Assembly (NCBI GenBank): GCA_027493055.1
Contig: JAPUDO010000068.1
Span: 144,683 to 208,682, forward strand
From: Niabella sp.
GTDB taxonomy: Bacteria > Bacteroidota > Bacteroidia > Chitinophagales > Chitinophagaceae
Length of the DNA stretch: 64,000 nucleotides
Direction: 5' to 3'
A program made the translations under genes and the position numbers. The notes under the pieces are model-generated. The model ran no database searches, had not been told where the DNA came from, and saw only the letters and a program-made list of their open reading frames with translations. The first letter of the stretch is position 1. Each line of letters starts with the position of its first letter. This document shows, piece by piece, positions 52,452 to 61,413 of this stretch.

Positions 52452-55400
52452 TTAAAATTGAACATTTAATCCCAGGGAAAACATACGAGCTACCGGGTAG
52501 GGAGAAAGGACATTGGTTGTGGTAGGGTTGCCGGTAGCAGCGCTTACCGATTGTGCTTCTACATTATACCCTTTTACTTTGGAGAACGTGTAAAGGTTTC
52601 TTGCATTGATGAAAGCTTTAATAGAAGAAACACCTTTCATATTCCAGCGGTCAATCGGTAAATTATAAGCAAGCGAAAAATCGCGGATGCGCAGGTAAGA
52701 GGCATCCAGATAATAGGAGTGATTATTTACAGGTGTATAACCCGGAGAAACATATTCTGTGCTGGGATTTTCGGGTGTCCAATAGTGTATATCCGACAGG
52801 TAATTACCCCCGTTATTGGGCAGAAAACGCTCAATATTTGCAAAGTTATTTTCTTTAGTAACATCAAAAGCGCCGGTTAAAAAGAATGAAAGAGACCAGT
52901 CTTTATAGCTGAAATTATTGCCTAAACCTAAAGTATAAGCCGGAATTTTAGACCCGATCACTTTGCGGTCAGCAGCTGTAATCTGGCCGTTACCGTCTAC
53001 ATCTTCCAGCTTGGCATCGCCGGGCTTGGCATTGGGCTGCCAGGAGTTTTTTATATCATCACTTGCCTGCCATACACCAATAACATTGTAGTCATAAAAT
53101 ACGCGGATAGGCTGCCCTATCAGCCAGGCATTGGTCAGATCATCTTTTCCATCTCCCCTGAGCTCTACTATTTTATTTTTGTTATAGGCAAATGCCAGAT
53201 CGGTATTCCACGAAAAATGTTCCCTGCGGATATTTTCACTGTTTAGTGTAAGCTCTATACCCAGGTTCTGTGTTTTCCCTACATTATCCCAAACGGAGTT
53301 AAATCCATTCATTACCGGTACCTGGCGGTTCAGGAGGAGATCGTAGGTATTGGTTTTATAAACGTCAAGCGAGCCGCTGATGCGGTTGCGGATAATCCCA
53401 AAATCCAGCCCCACATTTAAAGAACGCGTGGTTTCCCATTTCAGTGTTTTGCTTCCTACACCTGTATAGCTCGTTATCAGCCCGTTTACAGGTGTGGCGC
53501 CATCGCCAAACAGGTACTGTATCTTGGTAAGCCTGTCAAATGTCTGGTAAGCCGAAACACCCTGGTTACCATTCTCTCCATAAGACAACCTTAACTTTAA
53601 CTGGTTGATTGTATTACTTTTGAAAAAATCTTCCTGGGATAATACCCAGGCCACAGCTACAGAAGGGAAAAAGGCCCATTTGTTATTTACCGAAAAAGCG
53701 CTGTAACCATCGGAGCGGCCGGTAAGCGTTAATAAATACCTGTTCTTAAATCCATAATTTATTCTTCCCATGTAAGAGATCAACGCGGTATTGGTGAGAT
53801 TGGATTCTATTTTTTGGTTCTTGGCAGCCGATGCCAGGTTGTTATAACCATTATCAGAAATAAAATCCTCTCCGTAGGCGGAAGAAGTCTTCAGGTTGGT
53901 TTTTTGTGCACTGTACAAACCCACTGCATTCAGCCTGTGATCGCCAAAGCTGCGGTCGTAAGTCAAAAGATTTTCCCAGGTCCAGTCAAAATAATCGGCG
54001 TTGTACACAGTTCCCTGGCCATTGGTGCTCATACCTGTAAATGTATTACTGCCATAGTAGGTACCGTTAAATTCATGCCTGTAATTAGTACCAAAAGAAG
54101 TTTTGAAACTAAGTCCCTGTATGGGGAGCTTTGCGTCCAAAAAGCCGCTGGCAAATACGGTCCTTCGTGTATTGTCATTTACGCCGTTTTCATCTGCAAA
54201 CGGATTCGGATAAAGTGTTTGCGCATACATGGGGTATAGCACCCGTTTTCCGTTTTCATCAAAATTCTTTCCATAGGGGCTTATTTTTACTGCATTATCT
54301 ATAGAAGGTTGTACGCCATTATTATTTCCCTGGGATAGTTGCGTAACTAATCCCGATTTTAACCAGCGGGTCAATGTCTGGTTCAGGTTAAACGACACAT
54401 TGTATCGCTCATAGGAAGTATTTTTTACAAGACCGTCCTGTTTCAAATAACCAACCCCTGCAAAATAATTCGACTTTTCGGTACCCCCCGAAAGATTCAA
54501 CTGGTGCTCTGTTATAAGTGCCGTGTTATTAAAAATCTCTTGCTGCCAGTCAATATGTTCTCCTTTTTTCCATTGTTCCAGCACATTTGCAAAAAGATAT
54601 TTTTCAGGATTAAGATCATCCCCGGTTTTCCCTTTTGATATCTGGTAATCCCTCAAATATTGAATATACTCTGGCCCGTTCATCAGGTTTAGCCTCCGCT
54701 CTACCATTTGAACACCTATATAACCGTTATAGCTTACTTTCGTCTTGCCTGCCTGTCCTTTTTTAGATGTAACAAGAATTACCCCGTTTGCCGCTCTTGA
54801 GCCATAAATAGCGGTGGCCGAGGCATCTTTTAATACGGAAATATTTTCAATGCTGCTGGTGTTGATATCGTTAAAAGACCCGTTAAACGGCACTCCATCC
54901 AGGATGATAAGAGGCTGGTTTGAGGCGGAGATGGAGTTTTCACCCCTTACGGTAAGAGAGGCTACTTCACCCGGCCTTGCATTTCCTGTGTTGATGCTTA
55001 AACCCGGAACCTTTCCCTGGATCTTATCAACAAGATTGGGTGCATTAATTCCCTCCATGTCGCGGGAGCTGATTGTATTTACACTTCCTGTAAGATCAGA
55101 TTTCTTCTGGGTACCATACCCCACTACTACCACCTCATCCATAGCGGCATTTTCCGTGGTCAAGGATACATTAACAATGTCCTGGTTATTTACCGGCACC
55201 TCAACCGTTTTATATCCTATAGAACGGAATGATACGGTAGCATTCCCACTTTTAAGTGTCAGCTGGTATTCTCCTTTTTCATTTGTAGCGGTGGCATTGT
55301 TGGTACCCACTTCCTCAACAGTTACACCGGCTACCGGTTGTTTTGAAACAGCATCGATGACAGTACCTTTAATAACTACATTTTGCTGCAGCATCAAACT

Positions 55401-55520
55401 ATTGGATGCTATAGCTTTGTTTGCAGCTATCAATAAAAAAAACAGCAGGAAAAGCCGGAGACCCTGCAAGTATTTTCTCCCGTTGTTCCCGGTTGATGAA
55501 TGTTGAAGGTTTACATACAT
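52452..55520 (-). CDS. SusC/RagA TonB-dependent transporter (third pair)
   Basis: 1022 residues from the ATG at 55520; the longer ORF start at 55586 would precede a normal signal region. The signal segment LRLFLLFFLLIAANKAIA is followed by a carboxypeptidase-like domain (GTVIDAVSKQPVAGVTV), a plug (GYGTQKKSDLTGSVNTISS, NISVLKDASATAIYGSRAANG) and a barrel ending LGLNVQF. There is no STN domain, so this transporter is not wired to the sigma/FecR pair further down. The hybrid two-component regulator encoded divergently at 58306 is the likelier controller. An AAAATTTTATCATTGATAAT element lies 168 bases upstream. Confidence 0.94.
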   Translation of the reverse strand: MYVNLQHSSTGNNGRKYLQGLRLFLLFFLLIAANKAIASNSLMLQQNVVIKGTVIDAVSKQPVAGVTVEEVGTNNATATNEKGEYQLTLKSGNATVSFRSIGYKTVEVPVNNQDIVNVSLTTENAAMDEVVVVGYGTQKKSDLTGSVNTISSRDMEGINAPNLVDKIQGKVPGLSINTGNARPGEVASLTVRGENSISASNQPLIILDGVPFNGSFNDINTSSIENISVLKDASATAIYGSRAANGVILVTSKKGQAGKTKVSYNGYIGVQMVERRLNLMNGPEYIQYLRDYQISKGKTGDDLNPEKYLFANVLEQWKKGEHIDWQQEIFNNTALITEHQLNLSGGTEKSNYFAGVGYLKQDGLVKNTSYERYNVSFNLNQTLTRWLKSGLVTQLSQGNNNGVQPSIDNAVKISPYGKNFDENGKRVLYPMYAQTLYPNPFADENGVNDNTRRTVFASGFLDAKLPIQGLSFKTSFGTNYRHEFNGTYYGSNTFTGMSTNGQGTVYNADYFDWTWENLLTYDRSFGDHRLNAVGLYSAQKTNLKTSSAYGEDFISDNGYNNLASAAKNQKIESNLTNTALISYMGRINYGFKNRYLLTLTGRSDGYSAFSVNNKWAFFPSVAVAWVLSQEDFFKSNTINQLKLRLSYGENGNQGVSAYQTFDRLTKIQYLFGDGATPVNGLITSYTGVGSKTLKWETTRSLNVGLDFGIIRNRISGSLDVYKTNTYDLLLNRQVPVMNGFNSVWDNVGKTQNLGIELTLNSENIRREHFSWNTDLAFAYNKNKIVELRGDGKDDLTNAWLIGQPIRVFYDYNVIGVWQASDDIKNSWQPNAKPGDAKLEDVDGNGQITAADRKVIGSKIPAYTLGLGNNFSYKDWSLSFFLTGAFDVTKENNFANIERFLPNNGGNYLSDIHYWTPENPSTEYVSPGYTPVNNHSYYLDASYLRIRDFSLAYNLPIDRWNMKGVSSIKAFINARNLYTFSKVKGYNVEAQSVSAATGNPTTTNVLSPYPVARMFSLGLNVQF

Positions 55521-55826
55521 AATTAGAATCGTTTGTTTTAATTGGTTTAAAAAGCTCAGCAAACCTGAATTTGAAAAATCAAGCACGTTTTTTCTTCACG
55601 GGTAAATTTGCCCCAGGATTTAACAAATGGCAGGGTGGTATTTTAAAAAAAACAGGGGGTTTTTATTCTGCTTAATATAAAACTCTGATTATCAATGATA
55701 AAATTTTGATCATTTTTTAATTTTGTTTAACTTTTTCTACGAACTTGGTTCAGGTTTTACGGTCTAATTGCATCAGCGCTGAATATTGGTCTTTATATAA
55801 ACCCGTTTAAATAACTTCATTTCTTT
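55521..55826. promoter_or_regulatory. Divergent control region between susC and the beta-helix gene
   Basis: A 306-base AT-rich gap without ORFs. On the minus strand, AAAATTTTATCATTGATAAT (55688-55707) nearly repeats a sequence upstream of the first susC, where 7 extra bases interrupt it (10255-10281). Overlapping it is a palindrome with arms AATGAT (55694-55699) and ATCATT (55709-55714). The position suits control of both divergent genes. No perfect TAnnTTTG element is seen. Confidence 0.5.
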
Positions 55827-58193
55827 ATGCCTGTACAAGTATTTATTAAGAAAATGCTGTATGCTTTCCTTATTGCGCTGTCTTTTCCCGCAGCCGGGCA
55901 GGTAAGCTTTTTTGTATCTCCCGATGGCAGCGACAGCAATAACGGTACACGCAGCAAGCCTTTTAAAACGCTTCGCTGTGCCATTGAAGCCGCCTCGGAA
56001 TTAAAAGAAAAAGATGTGACTATTGCACTGCGCAAGGGAATACATTATCTTGATCAAACTATCACAATAGAGGCATCCCGGTTTTTGCCTGCGTCTTTAC
56101 AGATCACGGCTTACGGCAATGAGGAAGCAACCATAAGCGCCGGTAAACCCTTGCAGCTGAAATGGAAACGCTGGAAGAACGGTATATATATGGCAGATGT
56201 TCCGGCAGGGCTTTCTTTTGAAAGAATGTATGTAAACGGTCAGCTGCAACCACTGGCACGCTATCCCAATTATGACTCCACAGCCAGGGTATTTCACGGA
56301 ACGGCAGCAGATGCTATTACACCGGAGCGCGTAAAAAGATGGAAGAACCCGGCAGGCGGCTATATTCACGCTCTTCATGCACATGAATGGGGCGGGTTTC
56401 ATTACCGGATAACCGGCGTTGACAGTGAAGGAAATTTGCAAATGGAAGGAGGCTGGCAGAATAACCGCCCCAGCAAAATGCACGAAAAATACCGCTTTGT
56501 AGAAAATATATTTGAAGAACTGGATGCTCCTGGCGAATGGTGGCTTGATAAAACAAAACACATTCTTTACTACTATCCACCACAAAGCATTGCTATTACA
56601 AAGGCAACCCTACAGGTGGCGCAATTCAAAAACACAATAGAACTGAAAGGCACCGAATCCCAGCCGCTCAGGCATATACAAATCAAAGGCCTCCGTTTTG
56701 CCCATAATGAAAGGAGCTTTATGGATACTAAAGAGCCTTTGCTGCGAAGCGATTGGACCATTTACCGGGGCGGCGCTGTTTTGCTGGAGGGTACTGAAAA
56801 TTGCAGGATAACCGACTGCGTGTTTGAAGGCATTGGCGGCAATGCTGTAATGCTGAGCAACTATAACAGGTATGATACCATTACCGGCTGCCATATTTAT
56901 AATACCGGCGCCAACGCGGTTTGTTTTATCGGGGATACAAAAGCAGTACGATCCCCATCGTTCAGCTATGGCGATTTTGTTCCGTATGACCAGCTGGATA
57001 AAACACCGGGGCCGCTTACTAATAATTTCCCTCAAAACTGTATCGTAACAAATAACCTTTTTCACGATCTGGGCGATATTGAAAAACAGGCAACCGGTGT
57101 GCAAATCCAGGTAGCCTCTGAAATTACAGTGAGCCACAACACCATATATCAAACATCAAGGGCGGGAATTAATATTGGCGATGGCTGTTTTGGGGGCCAT
57201 ATTATTGAGTTTAATGATGTGTTCAATACAGTGAGGGAAACAGGAGATCACGGCTCATTTAATTCGTGGGGGCGCGATCGTTTCTGGGCACCAGGCAGAA
57301 AGTATATGGACAGCCTTACAACTGTCCACCCGGAGCTGATCTTACTGGATGCCCAAAAGCAAACCATTATACGCAATAACCGGTTTCGCTGTGACCATGG
57401 CTGGGATATTGACCTGGATGACGGCTCTTCCAATTACCACATTTACAATAATCTCCTGCTGAACGGAGGCCTGAAGCTGCGGGAAGGATTTTATCGAACT
57501 GTTGAAAACAATATTATGATCAATAATTCCTTTCACCCGCATGTATGGTTTAAAAACAGCGGCGATGTTTTTGAGCGGAATATCGTAATGAAAAAATACG
57601 CGCCTATACAGGTAACGGACTGGGGCAGCAAAATAGATAATAACCTGTTCCCCGATACAGCAGCGTTGCACGATGCCCGGTTAAGAGGGACAGACCGGCA
57701 CAGCATTGCGGGTGACCCTATGTTTGTAAATCCTGCAAAAGGAGATTATACGGTAGCACCGGCTTCACCGGCATTGAAAACAGGATTTAAAAATTTCCCT
57801 ATGGATCAGTTTGGCGTACAAAAATCAGCGCTGAAAAAAATAGCGAAGCAGCCAGCCATACCCGTGCTTATTTCCGATGCCGGGCTGGCAGACAAATCTG
57901 TATCTGTTGTTTTTTTAGGGGGTACTATAAAATCGGTGGATGGATTAGGAGACCGGTCGGCCTACGGGTTGCCCGATGAAACCGGGGTTGTTATTTTGTC
58001 TGCAGGCAATGGCAGCTTACTTATACAATCCGGGGTTCAGGACAGAGATGTTATTCGCAGCGCCAATGGTAAGTCTGTAAGGAATATAAAAGAATTAATG
58101 GATGTTTACCAGGCATTTAACTGGACGGGACGCCTGCCCGTTACAATTATCAGAAATCAGCAGGTATTAAGCCTTGAGCTGAAAACAAAATAA
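55827..58193 (+). CDS. Secreted parallel beta-helix protein with C-terminal PDZ-like domain
   Basis: 788 residues. The signal peptide ends FPAAGQ at about residue 25. It opens with the beta-helix leader FFVSPDGSDSNNGTRSKPFK and continues with right-handed helix repeats (GAVLLEGTENCRITDCVFEG, HNTIYQTSRAGINIGDG). A strongly conserved-looking GDHGSFNSWGRDRFW block near residue 475 suggests an active site. Residues about 690-788 look like a PDZ domain (GVVILSAGNGSLLIQSGVQD, RDVIRSANGKSV). The architecture recalls the GH141 group (fucosidase or xylanase) but a lyase is not excluded. It is divergent from the susC/GH88/GH95/GH29 unit and adjacent to the regulator gene. Confidence 0.75.
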   Translation: MPVQVFIKKMLYAFLIALSFPAAGQVSFFVSPDGSDSNNGTRSKPFKTLRCAIEAASELKEKDVTIALRKGIHYLDQTITIEASRFLPASLQITAYGNEEATISAGKPLQLKWKRWKNGIYMADVPAGLSFERMYVNGQLQPLARYPNYDSTARVFHGTAADAITPERVKRWKNPAGGYIHALHAHEWGGFHYRITGVDSEGNLQMEGGWQNNRPSKMHEKYRFVENIFEELDAPGEWWLDKTKHILYYYPPQSIAITKATLQVAQFKNTIELKGTESQPLRHIQIKGLRFAHNERSFMDTKEPLLRSDWTIYRGGAVLLEGTENCRITDCVFEGIGGNAVMLSNYNRYDTITGCHIYNTGANAVCFIGDTKAVRSPSFSYGDFVPYDQLDKTPGPLTNNFPQNCIVTNNLFHDLGDIEKQATGVQIQVASEITVSHNTIYQTSRAGINIGDGCFGGHIIEFNDVFNTVRETGDHGSFNSWGRDRFWAPGRKYMDSLTTVHPELILLDAQKQTIIRNNRFRCDHGWDIDLDDGSSNYHIYNNLLLNGGLKLREGFYRTVENNIMINNSFHPHVWFKNSGDVFERNIVMKKYAPIQVTDWGSKIDNNLFPDTAALHDARLRGTDRHSIAGDPMFVNPAKGDYTVAPASPALKTGFKNFPMDQFGVQKSALKKIAKQPAIPVLISDAGLADKSVSVVFLGGTIKSVDGLGDRSAYGLPDETGVVILSAGNGSLLIQSGVQDRDVIRSANGKSVRNIKELMDVYQAFNWTGRLPVTIIRNQQVLSLELKTK

Positions 58194-58305
58194 TGAAAAT
58201 ACTATAGCCCGTATATATTTTAAATAATTAACGGGAAAATATTTAAAAAGTTTAAACGGGTTGCACGCATAAGCCCCAAAGAAAGTTGTAGCTTTCAACT
58301 CCTGC

Positions 58306-61300
58306 ATGAGCTATAAAACCAACAAGATTTTACCGGCAGCCCTACTTGTATGCTGCTTAATAATAGCTGTTCATCCTGTAAACAGTCAGAAGCTTTCATT
58401 TAATAGCTGGAACACGGAAGCAGGTCTTTCCCGAAACAGGGTTTATGCTATTACACAGGATAAAAAAGGTTTTATGTGGATAGGGGCAGGAGAGGCTTTG
58501 AACCGGTTTGATGGAAAAGAGTTCAGAACTTTTACGCCAAAATCGAAAAACAGTATCAATGCGCCGGAAAATGATATTAACTGTCTTCTTACAGACCAAA
58601 GCAATTGTATATGGATCGGTACCACTGTTGACCTGCTGGCCTATGACATTAAAAATAACCAGTTTAAGGGCGCCAGGTTTGAAGGGAATCAGGAGCCGGT
58701 ATATGTTCGCTGCCTGTTTGAAGATGCGCGATCAAATATCTGGGCCGGTACCAGCTCGGGTATTTATCGCCTGAAAAACAGAGAAAACCTCATTTTTGAA
58801 AAAACAGGCACCTATGATAATACAGGCCTCCGTCCTGGTATCCATAGCCAGATAATAAGAAGTATATTCTGTGATAATGACAATACGCTCTGGGCGGGTA
58901 CAAATGCAGGCCTTGTAAAAATAAGGTTTACACAAACAGATACAACCTATACCCATTTTAAGCACGACCCGCAAAACCCAGCCAGCATCAGCAGCAATAC
59001 GGTTAGCTCCATTACTGCTGACAAGTACAATAATTTATGGGTGGGAACCCAAAGCCAGGGCATCAACCTGCTTGATAAAGCTACAGGAACTTTTACCCGT
59101 ATTCATACCGGTTCTCCCAAATTATCTTTACTCAATAATTTTGTACGGGTAATAAAGCCGGACACCACAGGTAATATCTGGGTGGGCACACAGGAGGGGC
59201 TAACGCAAATAAACTGGCGGCAGCAAACAGCTGTCAGCTACCGGAACGACCCTCTAAACAAACATAGTCTCAGCCAGAACTCCGTGCACAGCCTTTTTAC
59301 TGATCAAAACAACCTGGTATGGGTAGGCACTTTTTTTGGCGGCATCAACCTCATCAACCCTTTTCCTTCCGAATTTCAAACCTGGCAAAATAACGGCTTA
59401 TCATCAGGCTTAAGCAATAACGTGGTTAGCTCCATTACATCGGATCTTAAAGGAAATTTATGGATCGGAACGGAGGGCGGAGGTGTTAATTATTATAATA
59501 AGCCAACTAAAAACTTTACGTATTATAAGCAGGGCCCCCAAAGTGTAGGCTCCAATCTTATCAAAACCATTTTGAAGGACAGAGACGGTAACATTTGGGT
59601 AGGAACCCACGCCGGAGGCCTGAACCTGTATAACAAGGGAACCTTCAAAAAATATTTCTATACCCCGGAGAATCCCGCGTTTCTGACGTCGGAGATATTC
59701 ACTATTGCAGAAGACCAGACCGGCAACCTGTGGATAGGCACACAGGGAGGTATAAAGGACGTAAGTATATACAAAAGAGAAGGCACCCACGAGATCAGGA
59801 CACACCTTACATTGATCATGGCTCCTGTTGATAAAATGATTACTGACAGGGCTAATGATAATTACCTCCAGCAGCAGTTTCAAAATATTAAAAAGAATGC
59901 CAACAACCTGCTTCGCCTTTCAGAAGAGCTGATGGATTTCAGGAAGGCGGAAACGGAGCACATGAAACTGCAAATAGCTCCTTATGACATTGTGGCGTTT
60001 GTAAAGGAGATCTATGAGCATTTTACTGAAATTTCCCTGGCACGGGAAATGCATATCTCGTTTACCCACGATACGCAGGAACAAATAGTGTATTTTGACA
60101 AAGAGCAGTTGGAAAAAGTATTTTTTAACCTTATCAGTAATGCCTTTAAGTTTACACCGGACGGGGGCAGGATACAGGTACATATTACAGAAGAAGGCCC
60201 GTATATTAAAGTAACCGTTACAGATAGCGGGCGTGGTATTGCGCCGGAGTATAAGGATAAGCTCTTCAATAATTTTTTCCAGGTGAATGATTCCGGCTCT
60301 CAGAACAAAGGTTATGGTATTGGCCTCGCACTGTCAAGCAAAATAGCCGCCCTGCACGGGGCAAGGATAGAGGTAGACAGCGCTTTGGCAGCAGAAAGTA
60401 CAGAAGAAAGAACAACCACATTTGCCGTTTTTCTTCAGAAAGGCTTTGAGCATTTTAACCAGCCCATCAGTACACCGGAGCCACAGGTAAGTGTGGATGA
60501 AAGTGAAGCGCTGGTTCCATCACCACAAAAAGAGCCGGCAGAGGAACCCCGGGTCCTGGAAAGCTATATAGGAAGTAAACAGCTTTCTATATTAGTGGTA
60601 GATGATAATCCTGGTATCCGTAATACTATTTTTGAAATACTGACGGATAAGTATACTGTGGTATTAAAGGAAGATGTAGCCACAGGCTGGTTACATGCCA
60701 GCGAACAATTGCCGGATATTATCATAAGCGATGTGATGATGCCGCACGAAGATGGACTGAGTTTCTGCAATCGCATCAAATCAGATATGCGCACCTGCCA
60801 TATCCCGGTAATTTTATTAACGGCAAAAACCACGCAGCAGGATCATATTGAAGGACTGGATAAAGGAGCCGACCTGTACCTTACCAAACCTTTTAACCGG
60901 AAAATATTAGAGCTTAATGTAAGAAACCTGCTGGCCACACGCGAAAGGGTTCACGAAAAAGTGCAGCAATACATTCAGCAGGGGTTGCTGGTTTCGGCAC
61001 CGGAAGAGGAGGGCGACAGACCCAAAATTGTAAACCCGCTGGATAATACGTTTTTGAAAGAAGTGCTGCATATTATAGAGGAGCACTTAGATGAGCCGGA
61101 ATTCAACGTAGCATTGCTGGCACAGAAGGTGGCCATGAGCATTCCGGTGCTTTATAAAAAAATGAAAGCGGTTACCAGTCTTTCTGTAAATGATTTTATC
61201 AAATCAGTTAAACTGCAGAAAGCGGCGGAGATGTTGCAACAAAATAACCTGGCAGTGTACGAGGTTTGCTACGCCGTAGGCTTCCAGGACAGGAAGCACT

Positions 61301-61371
61301 TCAGTATGGAGTTTAAAAAGAAATACGGTCTCACACCAAAGCAGTATGCACTTTCGCACAAAAAAGACTGA
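58306..61371 (+). CDS. Hybrid two-component regulator with internal deletion
   Basis: 1021 residues, about 300-400 shorter than typical HTCS proteins. Signal peptide (1-27), then about ten propeller blades marked by W(I/V/A)G motifs (residues 50-480). The tenth blade (LWIGTQGGIKD) runs within ten residues into the kinase motif THEIRTHLTLIM with phosphoacceptor His495. The remaining blades, the Y_Y_Y domain, the transmembrane helix and the linker coil are missing. Downstream parts look intact: HATPase (N-box about 608-612), receiver with Asp809 in ISDVMMP, and AraC-type HTH (about 915-1015). HTCS proteins sense glycan fragments in the periplasm and activate nearby loci. As encoded, sensor and kinase cannot sit on opposite sides of the membrane. 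Confidence 0.88.
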   Translation: MSYKTNKILPAALLVCCLIIAVHPVNSQKLSFNSWNTEAGLSRNRVYAITQDKKGFMWIGAGEALNRFDGKEFRTFTPKSKNSINAPENDINCLLTDQSNCIWIGTTVDLLAYDIKNNQFKGARFEGNQEPVYVRCLFEDARSNIWAGTSSGIYRLKNRENLIFEKTGTYDNTGLRPGIHSQIIRSIFCDNDNTLWAGTNAGLVKIRFTQTDTTYTHFKHDPQNPASISSNTVSSITADKYNNLWVGTQSQGINLLDKATGTFTRIHTGSPKLSLLNNFVRVIKPDTTGNIWVGTQEGLTQINWRQQTAVSYRNDPLNKHSLSQNSVHSLFTDQNNLVWVGTFFGGINLINPFPSEFQTWQNNGLSSGLSNNVVSSITSDLKGNLWIGTEGGGVNYYNKPTKNFTYYKQGPQSVGSNLIKTILKDRDGNIWVGTHAGGLNLYNKGTFKKYFYTPENPAFLTSEIFTIAEDQTGNLWIGTQGGIKDVSIYKREGTHEIRTHLTLIMAPVDKMITDRANDNYLQQQFQNIKKNANNLLRLSEELMDFRKAETEHMKLQIAPYDIVAFVKEIYEHFTEISLAREMHISFTHDTQEQIVYFDKEQLEKVFFNLISNAFKFTPDGGRIQVHITEEGPYIKVTVTDSGRGIAPEYKDKLFNNFFQVNDSGSQNKGYGIGLALSSKIAALHGARIEVDSALAAESTEERTTTFAVFLQKGFEHFNQPISTPEPQVSVDESEALVPSPQKEPAEEPRVLESYIGSKQLSILVVDDNPGIRNTIFEILTDKYTVVLKEDVATGWLHASEQLPDIIISDVMMPHEDGLSFCNRIKSDMRTCHIPVILLTAKTTQQDHIEGLDKGADLYLTKPFNRKILELNVRNLLATRERVHEKVQQYIQQGLLVSAPEEEGDRPKIVNPLDNTFLKEVLHIIEEHLDEPEFNVALLAQKVAMSIPVLYKKMKAVTSLSVNDFIKSVKLQKAAEMLQQNNLAVYEVCYAVGFQDRKHFSMEFKKKYGLTPKQYALSHKKD

Positions 61372-61413
61372 TTTCCATAGATCTCTTTCAGGAAATTTTT
61401 CTTAAATTAGGAT

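Noticed and set aside
30266-55520. Polysaccharide lyase within the minus-strand island to explain GH88
   Set aside because: No gene there shows lyase features; the only candidate is the divergent beta-helix protein, and that is uncertain.
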